Source: Limnohabitans sp. | GTDB lineage: Bacteria > Pseudomonadota > Gammaproteobacteria > Burkholderiales > Burkholderiaceae_C | Assembly: GCA_018883305.1 (NCBI GenBank) | Contig: VEQI01000007.1 | Coordinates: 1-23,158, forward strand | Direction: 5' to 3' | DNA length: 23,158 nt | Shown here: positions 22,895 through 23,158 of the stretch, piece after piece | Numbering within the stretch: position 1 is the stretch's first letter | Layout: every line of letters begins with the position of its first letter | Position numbers and translations under genes: made by a program | Notes under the pieces: generated by a model | What the model saw: the letters and a program-made list of their open reading frames with translations, nothing else | What the model was told of the DNA's origin: nothing | Database searches by the model: none

Positions 22895-23158
22895 TTAGAG
22901 ATTCGCCAGTTCGTTCAATTGCCGAGCCATCTCAGGCCAAGTGGAAGCCACGCCGTAAACATAGTGGTCAGGCCGAACCAGCGCGACCTGGCAGTGATGC
23001 CGTTTGAACCAAGCCTGCAACACGCCCTCCACTTCCTGGAAGTCGTGGTGTCCAAGTTGCGCCATGCACAAGCCAGGGCGCGACCACTGCTGCGCTTGTT
23101 CTATCCACGCGGGTGGCGCATCGTCACTGAACAGCAATCGCCAACCAACACCCAGCAC
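22895..23158 (-). CDS. FAD-dependent aromatic monooxygenase, C-terminal fragment (5' end off the right edge)
   Basis: The last 87 residues of a gene that enters from the right edge; the frame is open to 23158. The sequence LLFSDDAPPAWIEQAQQ, then HHCQVALVRPDHYVYGVAS and WPEMARQLNELANL matches the thioredoxin-like C-terminal domain of class A flavin hydroxylases such as MhpA and 2-polyprenyl-phenol-type monooxygenases. In these the R-P-D-x-Y-V-x-G motif is highly conserved. Most of the protein, including the FAD-binding GxGxxG, is outside the window, so the substrate cannot be named. It is upstream of and co-directional with the third Bug receptor gene. Confidence 0.75.
   Translation of the reverse strand: MLGVGWRLLFSDDAPPAWIEQAQQWSRPGLCMAQLGHHDFQEVEGVLQAWFKRHHCQVALVRPDHYVYGVASTWPEMARQLNELANL

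Overview
The window is a GC-rich, densely packed stretch of a bacterial chromosome. It most likely comes from a betaproteobacterium of the Burkholderiales, probably Comamonadaceae-like. The evidence is three Bug-type (tripartite tricarboxylate) solute receptors, a LIV-type ABC transporter beside CoA-thioester catabolic genes, and the general codon style. There are no rRNA, tRNA, CRISPR or insertion-sequence features that I can see.

Layout. (1) Positions 1-3124, minus strand: a branched-chain-amino-acid-type ABC importer (livG, livH and a livM that runs off the left edge), preceded by a MarR-family repressor gene. (2) 3201-6131, minus strand: an MFE-2-like SDR dehydrogenase and an acetoacetate-CoA-ligase-family enzyme. 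(3) 6284-19710, plus strand: a run of 13 genes. In order they are an HMG-CoA-synthase-fold protein fused to a DUF35 zinc-ribbon/OB domain, an SCP2-type thiolase, a BadH-like SDR, a BadI-like ring hydrolase, a crotonase with a decayed 3-hydroxyacyl-CoA dehydrogenase tail, two half-size MaoC hydratases, a CoA-transferase-family protein, a hotdog thioesterase, two acyl-CoA dehydrogenases, a 2,4-dienoyl-CoA-reductase-like SDR and an acyl-CoA ligase. (4) 19889-21841, plus strand: two Bug receptors. (5) 21884-23158, minus strand: a third Bug receptor downstream of a truncated FAD aromatic monooxygenase gene.

Interpretation. The BadH/BadI pair is the hallmark of alicyclic-acid catabolism: a 2-hydroxycycloalkane-carboxyl-CoA is oxidised to the beta-keto thioester, and the ring is then opened hydrolytically to a dicarboxylyl-CoA. 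Around it sits a complete beta-oxidation kit: ligase, dehydrogenases, hydratases, SDRs, thiolase, dienoyl-CoA reductase, CoA-transferase-like protein and thioesterase. I infer that the region degrades an alicyclic or (poly)cyclic carboxylic acid, such as a cyclohexanecarboxylate, terpenoid, naphthenic or steroid-ring-type acid. The substrate cannot be read from the sequence.

Three things stand out. First, the HMG-CoA-synthase-like protein has lost all three catalytic residues yet is fused to DUF35 and sits next to its thiolase partner. This resembles the archaeal thiolase/HMGCS/DUF35 complex and the BbsAB thiolase, but rebuilt around a pseudo-enzyme. Second, a conserved near-palindromic operator occurs before the transporter, before marR and in the divergent catabolic promoter, which defines a probable MarR regulon linking uptake to degradation. 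Third, several enzymes carry altered active sites: a CoA transferase without its glutamate, a FadJ-like protein without its NAD domain, and two acyl-CoA dehydrogenases with the base in the alternative position.
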